Shown here piece by piece: positions 40,811-49,935 of a stretch of DNA of 64,000 nt. The translations under genes were made by a program, and so were the position numbers. This stretch comes from an uncultured bacterium (GTDB taxonomy: Bacteria; Bacteroidota; Bacteroidia; Bacteroidales; Bacteroidaceae): contig CAJMSQ010000008.1 of the NCBI GenBank assembly GCA_905216095.1, forward strand, positions 11,775 to 75,774. The letters are read 5' to 3'. The notes under the pieces are model-generated. The model searched no databases. It was not told the DNA's origin and saw only the letters and a list, made by a program, of their open reading frames with translations. Within the stretch, counting starts at the first letter, position 1. Every line of letters begins with the position of its first letter.

Positions 40811-41217
40811 AATAATAGATTAAAAAAATAGTTGTTTGGGGCAAAAATAAGAAAAAAAGGCGAGATACCCCTATTCTTCTTTGTTAAAGTCTGTGACAGA
40901 CCGGGAAAGGGTATCCCGTGAGGGCTGTATGTGTCGTGCGGGTGTCTCCGCCTCCGGAACGGCCGGCGTTTGTTCCTGTGCGTCTGCCCGCCGTTCCCGT
41001 TATCGGTTCTTTTTTTTAGTGTAAAATGAGGAAAAATACTGTCACGGGTTCCTTTTATTGGGCAGTTTTGTTGTTTTAGTGTTAATTAAATGTTAAATCG
41101 GGGGGGGTAAATTGTTCTATTATGTAAAAATTATACATTTGCAGCACGTCTAAGGTATTTTTCACCTTCAGACCGGTGATGAAAGAACAAATGTATTTAC
41201 TTTAACTATTCAGCACA
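40811..41217. promoter_or_regulatory. Divergent promoter region of sialidase and OmpA gene, with a G8 tract
   Basis: For the OmpA gene, TACATTTG at 41134-41141 is a full -7 box with ATTG 19 nt upstream. A run of eight G (41100-41107) followed by TAAATT lies just upstream of it. For the sialidase, TATTTTTG on the minus strand (about 40842-40849) is a -7 box without a clear -33 box. The ~200 bases between hold no gene that I can support. Confidence 0.55.
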
Positions 41218-42531
41218 ATGAAAAAAGTATTCATGTTGTCCCTCCTTTCCCTCATGATGGGAACGGCTTGGGCGCAAAATGCGGGTGTAAATCTCGACAA
41301 ATGGTATTTTGGTGTGGGCGGAGGCTTTCATACCTCGTTCATGAGGTACTCCGACCTGAACGAAGACTTCTTCCCCACCAAGAAGAACCTGAACAGCGGC
41401 GTGGTTTCGCTGTTCGTACAGCGTGAGTTCGGCAAGGAACATAACTTTGCCGTCCGTCCGGAACTGGCCTACCTGAAGCGTGGCGGCAGCCTGACCGAAA
41501 TCGGAAGCGGTCTGGAAGGATTCTATGAGGAAGAAGGTGTGAAGGACATCCGTTACCGGCTGAAGTCACACTACCTTGACATCCGCGTGCCCCTCATCTA
41601 CCAGTTCGGCAAGGCATCTTCCGCTCTCCGTCCCTATGTCTATGTCGCTCCCGTCTTCGGCTTCTCGCTCGGCGGCAGCATCTCGATGGAACAACAGTCC
41701 TACCTTTTCGAAGAAAATGACGCAGAGGAACTCGTATCGCGCGGCGACGAGGTTTATACCTACGAAGGCGTGCACATGGACCTGTCCAAGTCGAACATGA
41801 GTTCCTTCTACTTCGCCGCTGCCGTGGGCGCGGGTGTCAAGTGGCAGTTCAACGTCGGCCGCCATACGTGCTTCCTCGGTGCGGAAGCCATGTACGAGCA
41901 CGGCATCACCGATACTTACGGCGACGACAATACGGCCAAGTACAAGTATGTGATTGAAGGACTTGGCGACAAGGTGGAAGGCACGCGCAAGTTCAGCGGT
42001 GTGGAGGTGAAGGTGACGCTCGGCATCCCCTTCAGCGTGTTCACCAAGGCCGCCCCGGCACCTGTGGTCGTTCCCGTGCGCGAACCGGAGCCCGAACCCG
42101 TGGTCGAGGAGCCCGTGGTCGAAGAGAAACCCTGTTACAGCCTTGAGGAAATCAACGACCTGATGGCACGTGGCGAGCGCGTGGAGGGCAAGACCATCTG
42201 CGCCATCGACGATGCCATCAATTTCGAGTTCGGAAAGAGCACCATCAATCCCCGCTCCTACGGCTATCTTGACCGTCTGGCCACCACGCTCAAGCGTGTC
42301 AATACGCGCATCATGGTGAAAGGCCACACCGACAACGTGGGTTCGGAAGAGTTCAACCTGAATCTTTCCAAGGAGCGCGCCATGGCCGTTGTGGACTACC
42401 TGGTCAAGAAAGGTGTTTCGCGGGCCAATCTTGCCTATGACTATTATGGCATGTCCCGTCCGCTCATGTCCAATGACACGGAAGAGGGCCGCTCCATGAA
42501 CCGTCGTGTGGAATTTGAGATTATGAAGTAA
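41218..42531 (+). CDS. OmpA-family outer-membrane protein with N-terminal beta-barrel
   Basis: The protein is 437 residues with signal peptide 1-20 (LMMGTAWAQ). Residues 25-275 are an outer-membrane beta-barrel of porin/PorT type (VGGGFHTSFMRYSDLN, FAVRPELAYLKRGGSL). A Pro/Glu/Val linker (PVREPEPEPVVEEPVVEEKP, about 285-305) leads to the OmpA domain with INFEFGKSTINPRSYGYLDRLA, VKGHTDNVGSEEFNLNLSKERA and a final SMNRRVEFEI. The domain holds peptidoglycan. The gene is co-transcribed with a lipoprotein gene 16 nt downstream. A variable G8 tract in the promoter region may affect expression. Confidence 0.9.
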   Translation: MKKVFMLSLLSLMMGTAWAQNAGVNLDKWYFGVGGGFHTSFMRYSDLNEDFFPTKKNLNSGVVSLFVQREFGKEHNFAVRPELAYLKRGGSLTEIGSGLEGFYEEEGVKDIRYRLKSHYLDIRVPLIYQFGKASSALRPYVYVAPVFGFSLGGSISMEQQSYLFEENDAEELVSRGDEVYTYEGVHMDLSKSNMSSFYFAAAVGAGVKWQFNVGRHTCFLGAEAMYEHGITDTYGDDNTAKYKYVIEGLGDKVEGTRKFSGVEVKVTLGIPFSVFTKAAPAPVVVPVREPEPEPVVEEPVVEEKPCYSLEEINDLMARGERVEGKTICAIDDAINFEFGKSTINPRSYGYLDRLATTLKRVNTRIMVKGHTDNVGSEEFNLNLSKERAMAVVDYLVKKGVSRANLAYDYYGMSRPLMSNDTEEGRSMNRRVEFEIMK

Positions 42532-42547
42532 TTAAAAAGAATTGGAA

Positions 42548-43603
42548 ATGAAAAAGACAAACATTATCTTCAAGAGTTTAGGGATAGCGGCTTTCGCGCT
42601 CTCCGCACTCACCTTCTCCTCCTGTCTGGGCGACGGAGACGACACCATTATCCTGGAGGAAAATCATACTCCTTTGATTGACAATTTGTTCACTATCGGA
42701 GGAGCTGAATTTCAGAAAGGCGAAATGCCTCCTTCGACGACCGACGACATCATTGGAACTGTTTCGGGCAATACGCAAGCCCTTGCAGGAGGTATGAACT
42801 TCGTGACAATCACTTCACCCACGCCTTATGACAAGTTTTATGTCGGCGTAAGAGGCAAGGGCGGATATTGGGTCGTGCCTGCAGAGGGGGCGTACAATAG
42901 TGGTACAGGGCTTTACACCTATAAAATCCCTGTGATGTATAGTGAGGGATATAATGAGAACATCGACATGGTAATCCGTGGCGTTAAAAAAGGTTCCGGT
43001 GAAGTCTCCCAGCCGGGAGAGATACACGTAGAACACGTGGATAGCCGTTCAGGTGATTTGAATGTGAACCTTACGTTCGATAACGAGAAAGATGTGGACC
43101 TTCATTTGATAACTCCGAGCGGGAAGCATATATATTATGGTAACAGAGGAGAATTTTCAACGGATGAGAACGGAAATCGTGTCCAGGTATATGGCCTTGA
43201 CCATGATTCCAATGCCGGATGTACCATAGACAGACTCAACAATGAGAATATATTCTTGCCCGCAGATATGATTGAACCCGGCACTTACACGGTCGGGGTC
43301 GCTCTTTACTCGAATTGCACGCCGCATTCGGAGCCTACAAGTTGGTCGGTAGCGGTACGTTACCGTGGTGCGCTGGTAGCCAATGAACTGACAAACTATG
43401 CTAATCCTGCATCAGGTACTTATACCGCCAATGCCTCGTCGCAAGGAAACAATTATGTGCCTGTCGTGAAATTCACCCTCACGGCTGCTCAGGCTGCAAG
43501 TAAGAAAGCACGTGCCGCACAACGCGGACTCCGTCCTATTCCTGCGACGGATATGGACATAGTGAAGATGGAACAGGCCCGTCTTGACGGTTTGTCCGAC
43601 TAA
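42548..43603 (+). CDS. Lipoprotein with DUF2135/YfaP-like beta-sandwich domain
   Basis: The protein is 351 residues from the ATG at 42548 (a TTG two codons earlier is less likely). The signal peptide ends at the lipobox LTFSSC. Residues about 175-280 show NLTFDNEKDVDLHLITPSGKHIYYGN, then LDHDSNAGCTIDRLNNENIFL and GTYTVGVALYSNC. This is the pattern of the DUF2135/YfaP-type domain (D-x-D-L-H-x-x-x-P-x-G, L-D-x-D, E-N-I, G-x-Y-x-V), often found in surface or stress-linked proteins. The C-terminus has an Ala/Lys/Arg-rich helix. It follows the OmpA gene by 16 nt and ends at a strong terminator, so the two make an envelope unit. Function is unknown. Confidence 0.75.
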   Translation: MKKTNIIFKSLGIAAFALSALTFSSCLGDGDDTIILEENHTPLIDNLFTIGGAEFQKGEMPPSTTDDIIGTVSGNTQALAGGMNFVTITSPTPYDKFYVGVRGKGGYWVVPAEGAYNSGTGLYTYKIPVMYSEGYNENIDMVIRGVKKGSGEVSQPGEIHVEHVDSRSGDLNVNLTFDNEKDVDLHLITPSGKHIYYGNRGEFSTDENGNRVQVYGLDHDSNAGCTIDRLNNENIFLPADMIEPGTYTVGVALYSNCTPHSEPTSWSVAVRYRGALVANELTNYANPASGTYTANASSQGNNYVPVVKFTLTAAQAASKKARAAQRGLRPIPATDMDIVKMEQARLDGLSD

Positions 43604-43636
43604 GATGAACCGGAATTATTTTATTCCTTATAAACA

Positions 43637-43679
43637 GGGGGACGATAAAGGGACTTTCTTTATCGTCCCCCTTGTTTTT
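43637..43679 (+). terminator. Terminator of the OmpA-lipoprotein operon
   Basis: GGGGGACGATAAAG (43637-43650) and CTTTATCGTCCCCC (43658-43671) form a perfect 14-bp stem, followed by TTGTTTTT. Confidence 0.88.
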
Positions 43680-43712
43680 GGCGCGGATAAAGGCTTCAGC
43701 TTCCTCCCGACA

Positions 43713-43961
43713 TTAACATTTTTAACTTTTACGGGTGCGAAAGGTGCGCGTTCCCCGCTCTTGTTTTTCGCTACATGCAGGGGTAGAATCGCCTACATGG
43801 CATCTGCGGAAAACTACAAGTCATCTAAAAAATCCCGTCACAGGGACAGTTTCTCCCTGAAACGGGCTTACGGGCACGAAAAAAGGGACGGTTTCACACC
43901 GTCCCCGCACTTCAGCAATGCAAATATACTACATTTTTCCGCCAAAAGCAAATTGTGTTAA
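43713..43961 (-). repeat. 247-nt repeat family, copy 3 (minus orientation)
   Basis: The element is 249 nt. Read on the minus strand it has TTAACA (43956-43961), TTTG (43949-43952), 20 nt, TATATTTG (43921-43928), the GGGGACGG/CCGTCCC hairpin with T6, and ends in TGTTAA (43713-43718). The right arm of the large inner inverted repeat is degenerate. The copy lies between a terminator and the 3' end of the porin gene. Confidence 0.83.
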
Positions 43962-44015
43962 AATGCCAGGCCGCTCCGGCGGCGGGATAATGCACTTATC
44001 GGCAAGTATGTCCGG

Positions 44016-45053
44016 TTAGAAATGCACCACGCACTCCGCCACGAATTTGTTTCGTTCCGATACTTTAGGCGTCGCGCCTTTGCGGTAGAAGTATTGTTCG
44101 TAGTTGAGGCGCAGGTCTACTTGTGCCGGCCCTTTGCCGAGGCTCAGCGTCGTGCCTCCCGTCAGCCGGTGGCGCTCGGGGTCGTCAAGTGTCAGGCGTC
44201 CGCCGGCATCGGTGTTTCCCCTGCTGTGGTCCGACATGTAATCGTAACGTCCGAGCAGCGACAAGGCCGTCAGCGCCTTCCGGGGTGTCAGGCGATAGGC
44301 TATGAAGGCGTCGAATGCGTTCACGGGCCGGAACGCGCCGTGCGCATAATGCTTGCGCAGGTATTCGGCCTCGATGTGCCAATGCGCGTCCTGCCAATAG
44401 GCACCGGCGTCGTACATGATGACGCCGGTCTGTCCGCAGGTGGCTTTTTGCAGGCTGAGCGTGATGTTCGCGCGGCGGGCAATCTGTGTCTGCGCCTTCA
44501 GGGAGAAATTGTAGCCGGATGTCCAGTAGTCCTTCTGTTGTGTCAGTCCCGAACCGCTGAATATGCCGCCCTCCAGCGTGACGGGTGTCCGGTGTCCGCC
44601 GGTCCACGATGCCGCGACGCCCACATCGCGGACATCGCCCACCTGTTTGGCTATGAACGAGCGGTTGGCAAAGTATTGCAGGTGAGGGGAGCGGTGGGCG
44701 TCTATCGTAAACGGGACGCGCATCTGTCCGGCGGTGATTTTCAGCGACCGGGCTGCCCGCATGTTGGCGTAGGCATCGAGCATACGGATGTTTCCCTCGT
44801 CGGACAGGTCGATTTCGGCCTTGAATCCGACGGTCGGGATGATGAATCCCTCTGCGCTCAGCCGCGCGTTCCTGACTTCGAACCGCCCTTTGTCGGTTTC
44901 GGGCTGGTATTCGTATTTGGCTCTGACGGTGGCGTGTACTTCGGAGATGAAGTCGGTCGGGCCGGTTACGTTCTTTGTTTCCTGTGCCTGCGCGCCGGGT
45001 ACGGACATGGCGGTGGCTGCCGCCAGCAGGACTGTCGGTCTGATGAGTCTCAT
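44016..45053 (-). CDS. OprO/OprP-like phosphate-selective porin
   Basis: The protein is 345 residues with signal peptide 1-23 (MSVPGAQAQ). The barrel includes VRNARLSAEGFIIPTVGFKAEIDLSDEGNIRMLDAYANM, KITAGQMRVPFTIDAHRSP and VGVAASWTGG, the family pattern of porin O/P. It ends in an outer-membrane signal with terminal Phe (ECVVHF). The gene begins 25 nt after the Pit transporter stop on the same strand, so the two are co-transcribed. Together they give an outer-membrane pore and an inner-membrane carrier for phosphate. Confidence 0.85.
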   Translation of the reverse strand: MRLIRPTVLLAAATAMSVPGAQAQETKNVTGPTDFISEVHATVRAKYEYQPETDKGRFEVRNARLSAEGFIIPTVGFKAEIDLSDEGNIRMLDAYANMRAARSLKITAGQMRVPFTIDAHRSPHLQYFANRSFIAKQVGDVRDVGVAASWTGGHRTPVTLEGGIFSGSGLTQQKDYWTSGYNFSLKAQTQIARRANITLSLQKATCGQTGVIMYDAGAYWQDAHWHIEAEYLRKHYAHGAFRPVNAFDAFIAYRLTPRKALTALSLLGRYDYMSDHSRGNTDAGGRLTLDDPERHRLTGGTTLSLGKGPAQVDLRLNYEQYFYRKGATPKVSERNKFVAECVVHF

Positions 45054-45078
45054 GTACGTGGTGTTTCTTTTATGAGAA

Positions 45079-47388
45079 TCAGTCCCTTCCGTCTTCGGTG
45101 GAATGTGTGGGAACGGGGGTCGGGTCGGCCCCGGTGCGGGTGCGGAAGCCGGAGTCGCGTAGCTTGGCGTAAGCGCGCAGGTACTTGCGTATGGCCGAGA
45201 CCATCTCTTGCGTTTCCTGCAGGATATTGACGTAGACGAACAATACCGTCATGGATGCCGGGTCGCCGTCGTGCAGGTGGTTCTGTATGCGGTGGTATGC
45301 TCCGGAGACGGTGTCCTTGATGCTTTCGCACCGGCGGCGGAGCATTCTGACGCTTTCGGTGTCGCCGCTGTGCATGACGGCCGTCACTTCGTCGAAGAGT
45401 GCGCCGACGCAGGCGCGCAGGGAGTGGTATTCGTCCGTGTAACGCCCGGGCAGGGGCAGGAAGTTGTTTTCCACATGCTCCTTGCATACCTCGTCGATGC
45501 GGCGCAGGTTGTAGAGCATGGACATGCAGAGGTTGTTGCTCAGGTAGAACCAGGGACTTTTCTCTATGGCCGTCTCGTGCGGCAGGTGGCGCAGGCAGAG
45601 CGTCTCCTTGCGCCGGGCGCTTTTCAGCAGGTTCTTTTGCTGCGCCAGCGCGGTTTCGCTCTTTCGCAGCGCACCCGGGTTCTCCGAGATGAAGGCTGCT
45701 GTGATGTTGCGGTAGCTCTGTCCCGCGAAAGAGAGGAACGCTTCCTGCTGTTCGGTAATGTAGAGCATCAGCAATGGCCAGGTACGGTTTTTGTCCTCGG
45801 TGGTGATGATGGTCTGGAAGAGGGTGTCGCCGCCTTCCTCGTCCTGTTTTTTCCCGAAGCGCCGGTTGCTGTGCACAATCAGGACGACGGTCAGCACGCC
45901 TAAGGCGAACATGGCGTAATGGCCGCCCCAATACATCACGGCCACGATACATCCCGCGCCGATAAAGGCGGCCGCGGCCGTGATGAACCAGCCTCCGATG
46001 ACCGAGATGACGCCCGTGATGCGGAACACGGCGCTCTCGCGACCCCAAGCGCGGTCGGCCAGCGACGTTCCCATGGCCACCATGAACGTGACAAACGTGG
46101 TGGAAAGCGGAAGCTTCAGCGAGGTGCCGAGGGCAATCAGCATACCGGCCAGTACAAGGTTCACCGAACCGCGGATGAGGTCGAACGACGCGCCCGGCTC
46201 CATGATGCTTTCTTCGGTGTCGAACCTTCCGTTCACCCAGCGCCGCACCCGTGCCGGGGTGACGCGCCCGGCCCATGCCAGTCCCGAGAGCGTCCATCTG
46301 ACCAGGCGGCGCGCAATCCGCGAGGAGCCGAACATTTCGTCGCCTCCCTGCTGGCTGCCCAGCCCGATTTCGGTCTTCGACACGTTGTGCGCCTTTTTCG
46401 ACGTGGCGAGCGCCACCACCATGATGCCGCCCGCGGCGATGAGGAAGCCTACCGGCGTGTCGGCGGGCCCGTTGAGCGAGCCCATCAGGAATCCGTGGGC
46501 ATCCCCGCCGCCGTTGGCCGCGAAGTCCCGGTACGCGGAAAGCCCGCTCAGCGGCACACCTATGAAGTTCACGAGGTCGTTCCCCGCGAAAGCCATCGCC
46601 AGCGCGAACGTCCCCATCAGCACGACGACCTTCAGCACGTTCACCCGCAGGAAGTGCAGTAGTTGCATGAGGACGGTGAAGCCTGCAAGGCTGCCGATGA
46701 TGATGGACGTGGTATGTGTGTGAATCCACATCTTCACCTCGGGGGTCATGAATGTCAGGTTCTTCGTGCCTTTAATCAGCAAAAAGTAAAGGATGGCCGT
46801 GGCGCACACACCGCCGTACAGGCCGATTTTCCAGGTCAGTCGGCTGCGGAAATTGAACGAGAAGATAAGGCGCGAAAGGAACTGCACCACGATGCCGAAG
46901 AAGAACGCAATCGCTACCGAAAGGAAGATGCCGAGGATTATCGTGAGGGCTTTTTCAGTGTTGAGCAGTTCGCTGAGTCCCGGTCCGGCATCGCCCGCCG
47001 TCTTGATGACGGCCACGACGAACGTGGCGCCGAGCAGTTCGAACACCATCGAGACTGTCGTCGATGTAGGCAGGCCGAGTGTGTTGAAGATGTCGAGTAT
47101 GATGATGTCTGCCACCATTACCGCCATGAATATGCACGTCAGCTCGTAGAATGAGAAATGCTCCGGCCGGAATATGCCGTGGCGGGCGATGTCCATCATG
47201 CCGTTGCTCATGGCGGCGCCGAGGAATACGCCGACGGAGGCCACTGCAAGGATGCGCTTGAAGGATGCTGCTTTCGTCCCGATGGCCGAATTCAGGAAAT
47301 TGACCGCGTCATTGCTCACGCCAACAGACAGGTCGAAGACGGCCAGCAGCAGCATGAACAGAACGACGCAAAGAAAAACGGTTTCCAT
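45079..47388 (-). CDS. Pit-family inorganic phosphate transporter with PhoU-like C-terminal domain
   Basis: The protein is 769 residues from the ATG at complement 47386-47388; upstream codons look non-coding. Two inverted PiT signatures are visible: VGVSNDAVNFLNSAIGTKA near residue 20, and FAGNDLVNFIGVPLSG near 270. There are about ten membrane helices through ~540. The last ~220 residues are a soluble helical region (LRKSETALAQQKNLLKSARR and onward) resembling the PhoU-type fold seen in Bacteroidetes Pit proteins. It should be a low-affinity phosphate symporter. A porin gene follows, and a response regulator and histidine kinase lie upstream on the same strand. Confidence 0.88.
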   Translation of the reverse strand: METVFLCVVLFMLLLAVFDLSVGVSNDAVNFLNSAIGTKAASFKRILAVASVGVFLGAAMSNGMMDIARHGIFRPEHFSFYELTCIFMAVMVADIIILDIFNTLGLPTSTTVSMVFELLGATFVVAVIKTAGDAGPGLSELLNTEKALTIILGIFLSVAIAFFFGIVVQFLSRLIFSFNFRSRLTWKIGLYGGVCATAILYFLLIKGTKNLTFMTPEVKMWIHTHTTSIIIGSLAGFTVLMQLLHFLRVNVLKVVVLMGTFALAMAFAGNDLVNFIGVPLSGLSAYRDFAANGGGDAHGFLMGSLNGPADTPVGFLIAAGGIMVVALATSKKAHNVSKTEIGLGSQQGGDEMFGSSRIARRLVRWTLSGLAWAGRVTPARVRRWVNGRFDTEESIMEPGASFDLIRGSVNLVLAGMLIALGTSLKLPLSTTFVTFMVAMGTSLADRAWGRESAVFRITGVISVIGGWFITAAAAFIGAGCIVAVMYWGGHYAMFALGVLTVVLIVHSNRRFGKKQDEEGGDTLFQTIITTEDKNRTWPLLMLYITEQQEAFLSFAGQSYRNITAAFISENPGALRKSETALAQQKNLLKSARRKETLCLRHLPHETAIEKSPWFYLSNNLCMSMLYNLRRIDEVCKEHVENNFLPLPGRYTDEYHSLRACVGALFDEVTAVMHSGDTESVRMLRRRCESIKDTVSGAYHRIQNHLHDGDPASMTVLFVYVNILQETQEMVSAIRKYLRAYAKLRDSGFRTRTGADPTPVPTHSTEDGRD

Positions 47389-47563
47389 GTCTTTACAATG
47401 ATTTATTGGGTTTCTTTTCCGATGCAAAGGAATCGGGAAAAGGTTACATAAATGTTGCAAAAAGTTGAACCGTTCGTAAAATATGCTGCGCGGAAAGCCG
47501 GTTACGCACATCTTTCCGCCCGTGAAAAACAAGAAGAACCGTTGTCCGCGTCTGCTGGCCGGT

Positions 47564-49024
47564 TTACCGTGAATCGGTCGCCAGGGTAATGGTAAATTCC
47601 AGACCGCCGCCGTTCCGGTTGCGCGCGGTGATGTTTCCTCCGTGCAGCATGATGGCGTTTTTCACGATGGCCAGTCCCAGCCCCGTGCCGCCGGCTGCGC
47701 GTGAACGGCCCTTGTCGATGCGGTAGAAGCGCTCGAACAGCCGTGGCAGGTGCTCCGCCGGCACGCCGCAGCCGTTGTCGGCGACGGAGAGTGTGATGGT
47801 GTCTCCCGTGACGGACGCAGGCCCGACGGAAATGCGGTTGCCGCCGCTGTATATGATGGCATTGTCGAGCAGGTTGTTGAAAACGGAGAGCAGGAGCGTC
47901 TGGTTGCCGTTCATGTGGATAGGTCCGGCGATGTCGCAGGTGATGTCGATGCCGCTTTTTTCGGCCCGCGGCCGTTTGTCCGCCACGCACTCGGCAATGA
48001 TGTCCGCCAAGTCGATGCGTTCCTTGGTGATGGCTGTTCCTCCGTCGTCCATGCGGGTGATGAGGGATACGTCTGCGAGCAGGCTTTTCAGTCTTTCGCA
48101 GTGCGAGATGCTGCGTGCGAGGAAGTCCATGCGGCGTCCGGCATCCATTCCGGGGTGGTTGATGAGCGTTTCGAGGCAGACCTGGATGGAAGCCACCGGG
48201 GTTTTCAGCTCATGATTGATGTTGTTGGTCAGTTGTTTCTTGATGCGTTCCTTTTCCCGCTGTTCGTGCAGCGCGGCGCGGTGTTCGCGGTCACGGTCCG
48301 CGTTGGCCTGCTGCAGTCCTGCATACAGGCGGACGATGTGCCTCGATATGCGTCCCAGTTCGTCGTCGGGAAAGGGCTCGACATCCGATATGCGGTCGCC
48401 CCTTTCGGCCTTTTCCGCAAAGCGGTCCAGGCGGATGATGTGCTGTCCGACGCGCCTGGTGGCAAAATACCCGAGGACGCACATGACCAGCGTGACGACT
48501 CCCATCATCCACAAGAAGCCATAGTCGGCGCGGAGCAGGGATACGAGCGTCAGGGTATAGGGTATGGCGGTGCGCACCACGTTTCCGCCGGCGTCGGACG
48601 TGGCCGAGTAGAAATAAGTCTCGCCTGTGCTTTCGCTATGGCGGTGTACGGCGAATCCCGAGCCTTTTGCCCGCGCTTCCCTTATCTCTACGCGGTTGCG
48701 GTGATTGGTGTGCGGGATGCTGTCAAGGATGTTGTCGTAGACAAGATAGCCCTGCTTGTCGAAAAGACTGATGCGCAGGTTGCCGAAAGGCGGGAACTCG
48801 TCGCGGCCGAGGTCCCTGATGTCCTTTCCCTCCCTGATTTGTGTCAGTATGAAGCGGTTGATGAGCTGCATCTGCAGGTTGAGCTCCGTTTGCTTGACTT
48901 CTTTTTCGCGGTGGTACTGGAAAAATATGAAACTTCCTACCAGCAGCAGGGAGTAGCCCAGCAGCCAGAGGAACAGCCGTACCGGATAGGTAATCTTTTT
49001 ATTCAGTGAAGAAACCGTAACCAT
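47564..49024 (-). CDS. Sensor histidine kinase, PhoR-like position
   Basis: The protein is 486 residues from the ATG at complement 49022-49024, which overlaps the response regulator's end by 26 nt. Helices at about 17-35 and 170-188 enclose a periplasmic sensor domain. A HAMP-like segment follows (RRVGQHIIRLDRFAEKAERGD). HisKA has NNINHELKTPVASIQ with phospho-acceptor H271. The ATPase domain shows NNLLDNAI, DNGCGVP and GGTGLGLAIVK. The overlap with the regulator fits translational coupling. Control of the adjacent Pit-porin operon is inferred from position only. Confidence 0.9.
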   Translation of the reverse strand: MVTVSSLNKKITYPVRLFLWLLGYSLLLVGSFIFFQYHREKEVKQTELNLQMQLINRFILTQIREGKDIRDLGRDEFPPFGNLRISLFDKQGYLVYDNILDSIPHTNHRNRVEIREARAKGSGFAVHRHSESTGETYFYSATSDAGGNVVRTAIPYTLTLVSLLRADYGFLWMMGVVTLVMCVLGYFATRRVGQHIIRLDRFAEKAERGDRISDVEPFPDDELGRISRHIVRLYAGLQQANADRDREHRAALHEQREKERIKKQLTNNINHELKTPVASIQVCLETLINHPGMDAGRRMDFLARSISHCERLKSLLADVSLITRMDDGGTAITKERIDLADIIAECVADKRPRAEKSGIDITCDIAGPIHMNGNQTLLLSVFNNLLDNAIIYSGGNRISVGPASVTGDTITLSVADNGCGVPAEHLPRLFERFYRIDKGRSRAAGGTGLGLAIVKNAIMLHGGNITARNRNGGGLEFTITLATDSR

Positions 49025-49700
49025 AGCCCGAGCGTGTGATGATGTGCTTGCCGTATCGTCCGAGCTTCTGCCGGATGCGTGTGATATTGACGTCGATGAC
49101 GCGGTCCAGCACCACGACGTCATCGTCCCAGATGTCGTGGAGCAGGGCTTCGCGTGAGAATATCCGTCCGGGGTGGGAGAGGAGTTTGCTCAGTATTTCG
49201 AATTCCTTGCGCGGCATTCTCACTTCCTTTCCATCGACGGTGCAACTCTTGCGCGAGGGGATAATCACCAGTCCCTCGTAGGCGATGCGCTCTTCGTCGC
49301 TTACGGGTGCGGCCGTCGCAGGCGCGGTGCGTCGCAGCACGGTCCGGATGCGTGCCAGCATGGTCTTGAGCGAATAAGGCTTCGTGATGTAATCGTCTGC
49401 CCCGAGGTCCAGTCCGCGGACCATGTCGTCCTCTGTGTCCCTGGCCGTGCAGAAAATGAGGGGGATGTCGCAGGTGGCGGGGTTGCCCTTCAGGATGGCC
49501 GCGAGTTGCAGCCCCGAGATTTCTCCCATCATGATGTCGAGCAGAATCAGGTCGTATCCGGAGAGGTTGTACGTCAGTGCCTGTTCCGCGCTGTGTGCGG
49601 TGTCGGCGGTGTAACCTTCGGCTTCGAGGTTGAAGCGCAGGGCCTCGCAGAGTGTTTCCTCGTCATCGACTATGAGTATGCGTCTTGCGGAAGTTTTCAT
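48999..49700 (-). CDS. OmpR/PhoB-type response regulator
   Basis: The protein is 233 residues. The receiver domain has D12/D13, phospho-acceptor D55 (DLILLDIMMGE), T85 (FCTARD) and K107 (ITKPYS). The winged-helix DNA-binding domain (about 135-233) has PRKEFEILSKLLSHPGRIFSREALLHDIW and VNITRIRQKLG. It is followed by the kinase gene with overlap. The -7 box TATTTTTG (complement 49705-49712) ends only 4 nt from the ATG, so the mRNA may be leaderless. Confidence 0.93.
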   Translation of the reverse strand: MKTSARRILIVDDEETLCEALRFNLEAEGYTADTAHSAEQALTYNLSGYDLILLDIMMGEISGLQLAAILKGNPATCDIPLIFCTARDTEDDMVRGLDLGADDYITKPYSLKTMLARIRTVLRRTAPATAAPVSDEERIAYEGLVIIPSRKSCTVDGKEVRMPRKEFEILSKLLSHPGRIFSREALLHDIWDDDVVVLDRVIDVNITRIRQKLGRYGKHIITRSGYGYGFFTE

Positions 49701-49704
49701 GTCG

Positions 49705-49712
49705 CAAAAATA
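49705..49712 (-). promoter_or_regulatory. -7 element of the response regulator gene, predicted leaderless
   Basis: TATTTTTG on the minus strand is separated from the ATG by the four bases CGAC. A good -33 box is not seen. Confidence 0.45.
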
Positions 49713-49855
49713 CGAAACATTATGCTTACGCCGTTTTTGTGTGCACGAAGTTTAATAAAAGTTTAACACCGTCTGTCCGCTCCGGCGCGTGGTCCGGCCG
49801 GCCGGTTCGGCATCCGTTCCGTCCGCACGGTTCGACAGTCCCGTCCTTATGCAGG

Positions 49856-49886
49856 AAGAGCCGTCCCGACAAGCAGGACGGCTCTT
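49856..49886. terminator. Strong hairpin between OmpA and regulator genes
   Basis: AAGAGCCGTCC (49856-49866) and GGACGGCTCTT (49876-49886) are exact reverse complements. The T-rich tract (CTTTTATTTTTTT) follows on the plus strand, opposite to the flanking genes. It may act in both directions. Confidence 0.65.
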
Positions 49887-49935
49887 CTTTTATTTTTTTC
49901 AGCGAGCCTTTGTCAAGGCTTCCGTTTTTCCGGAA

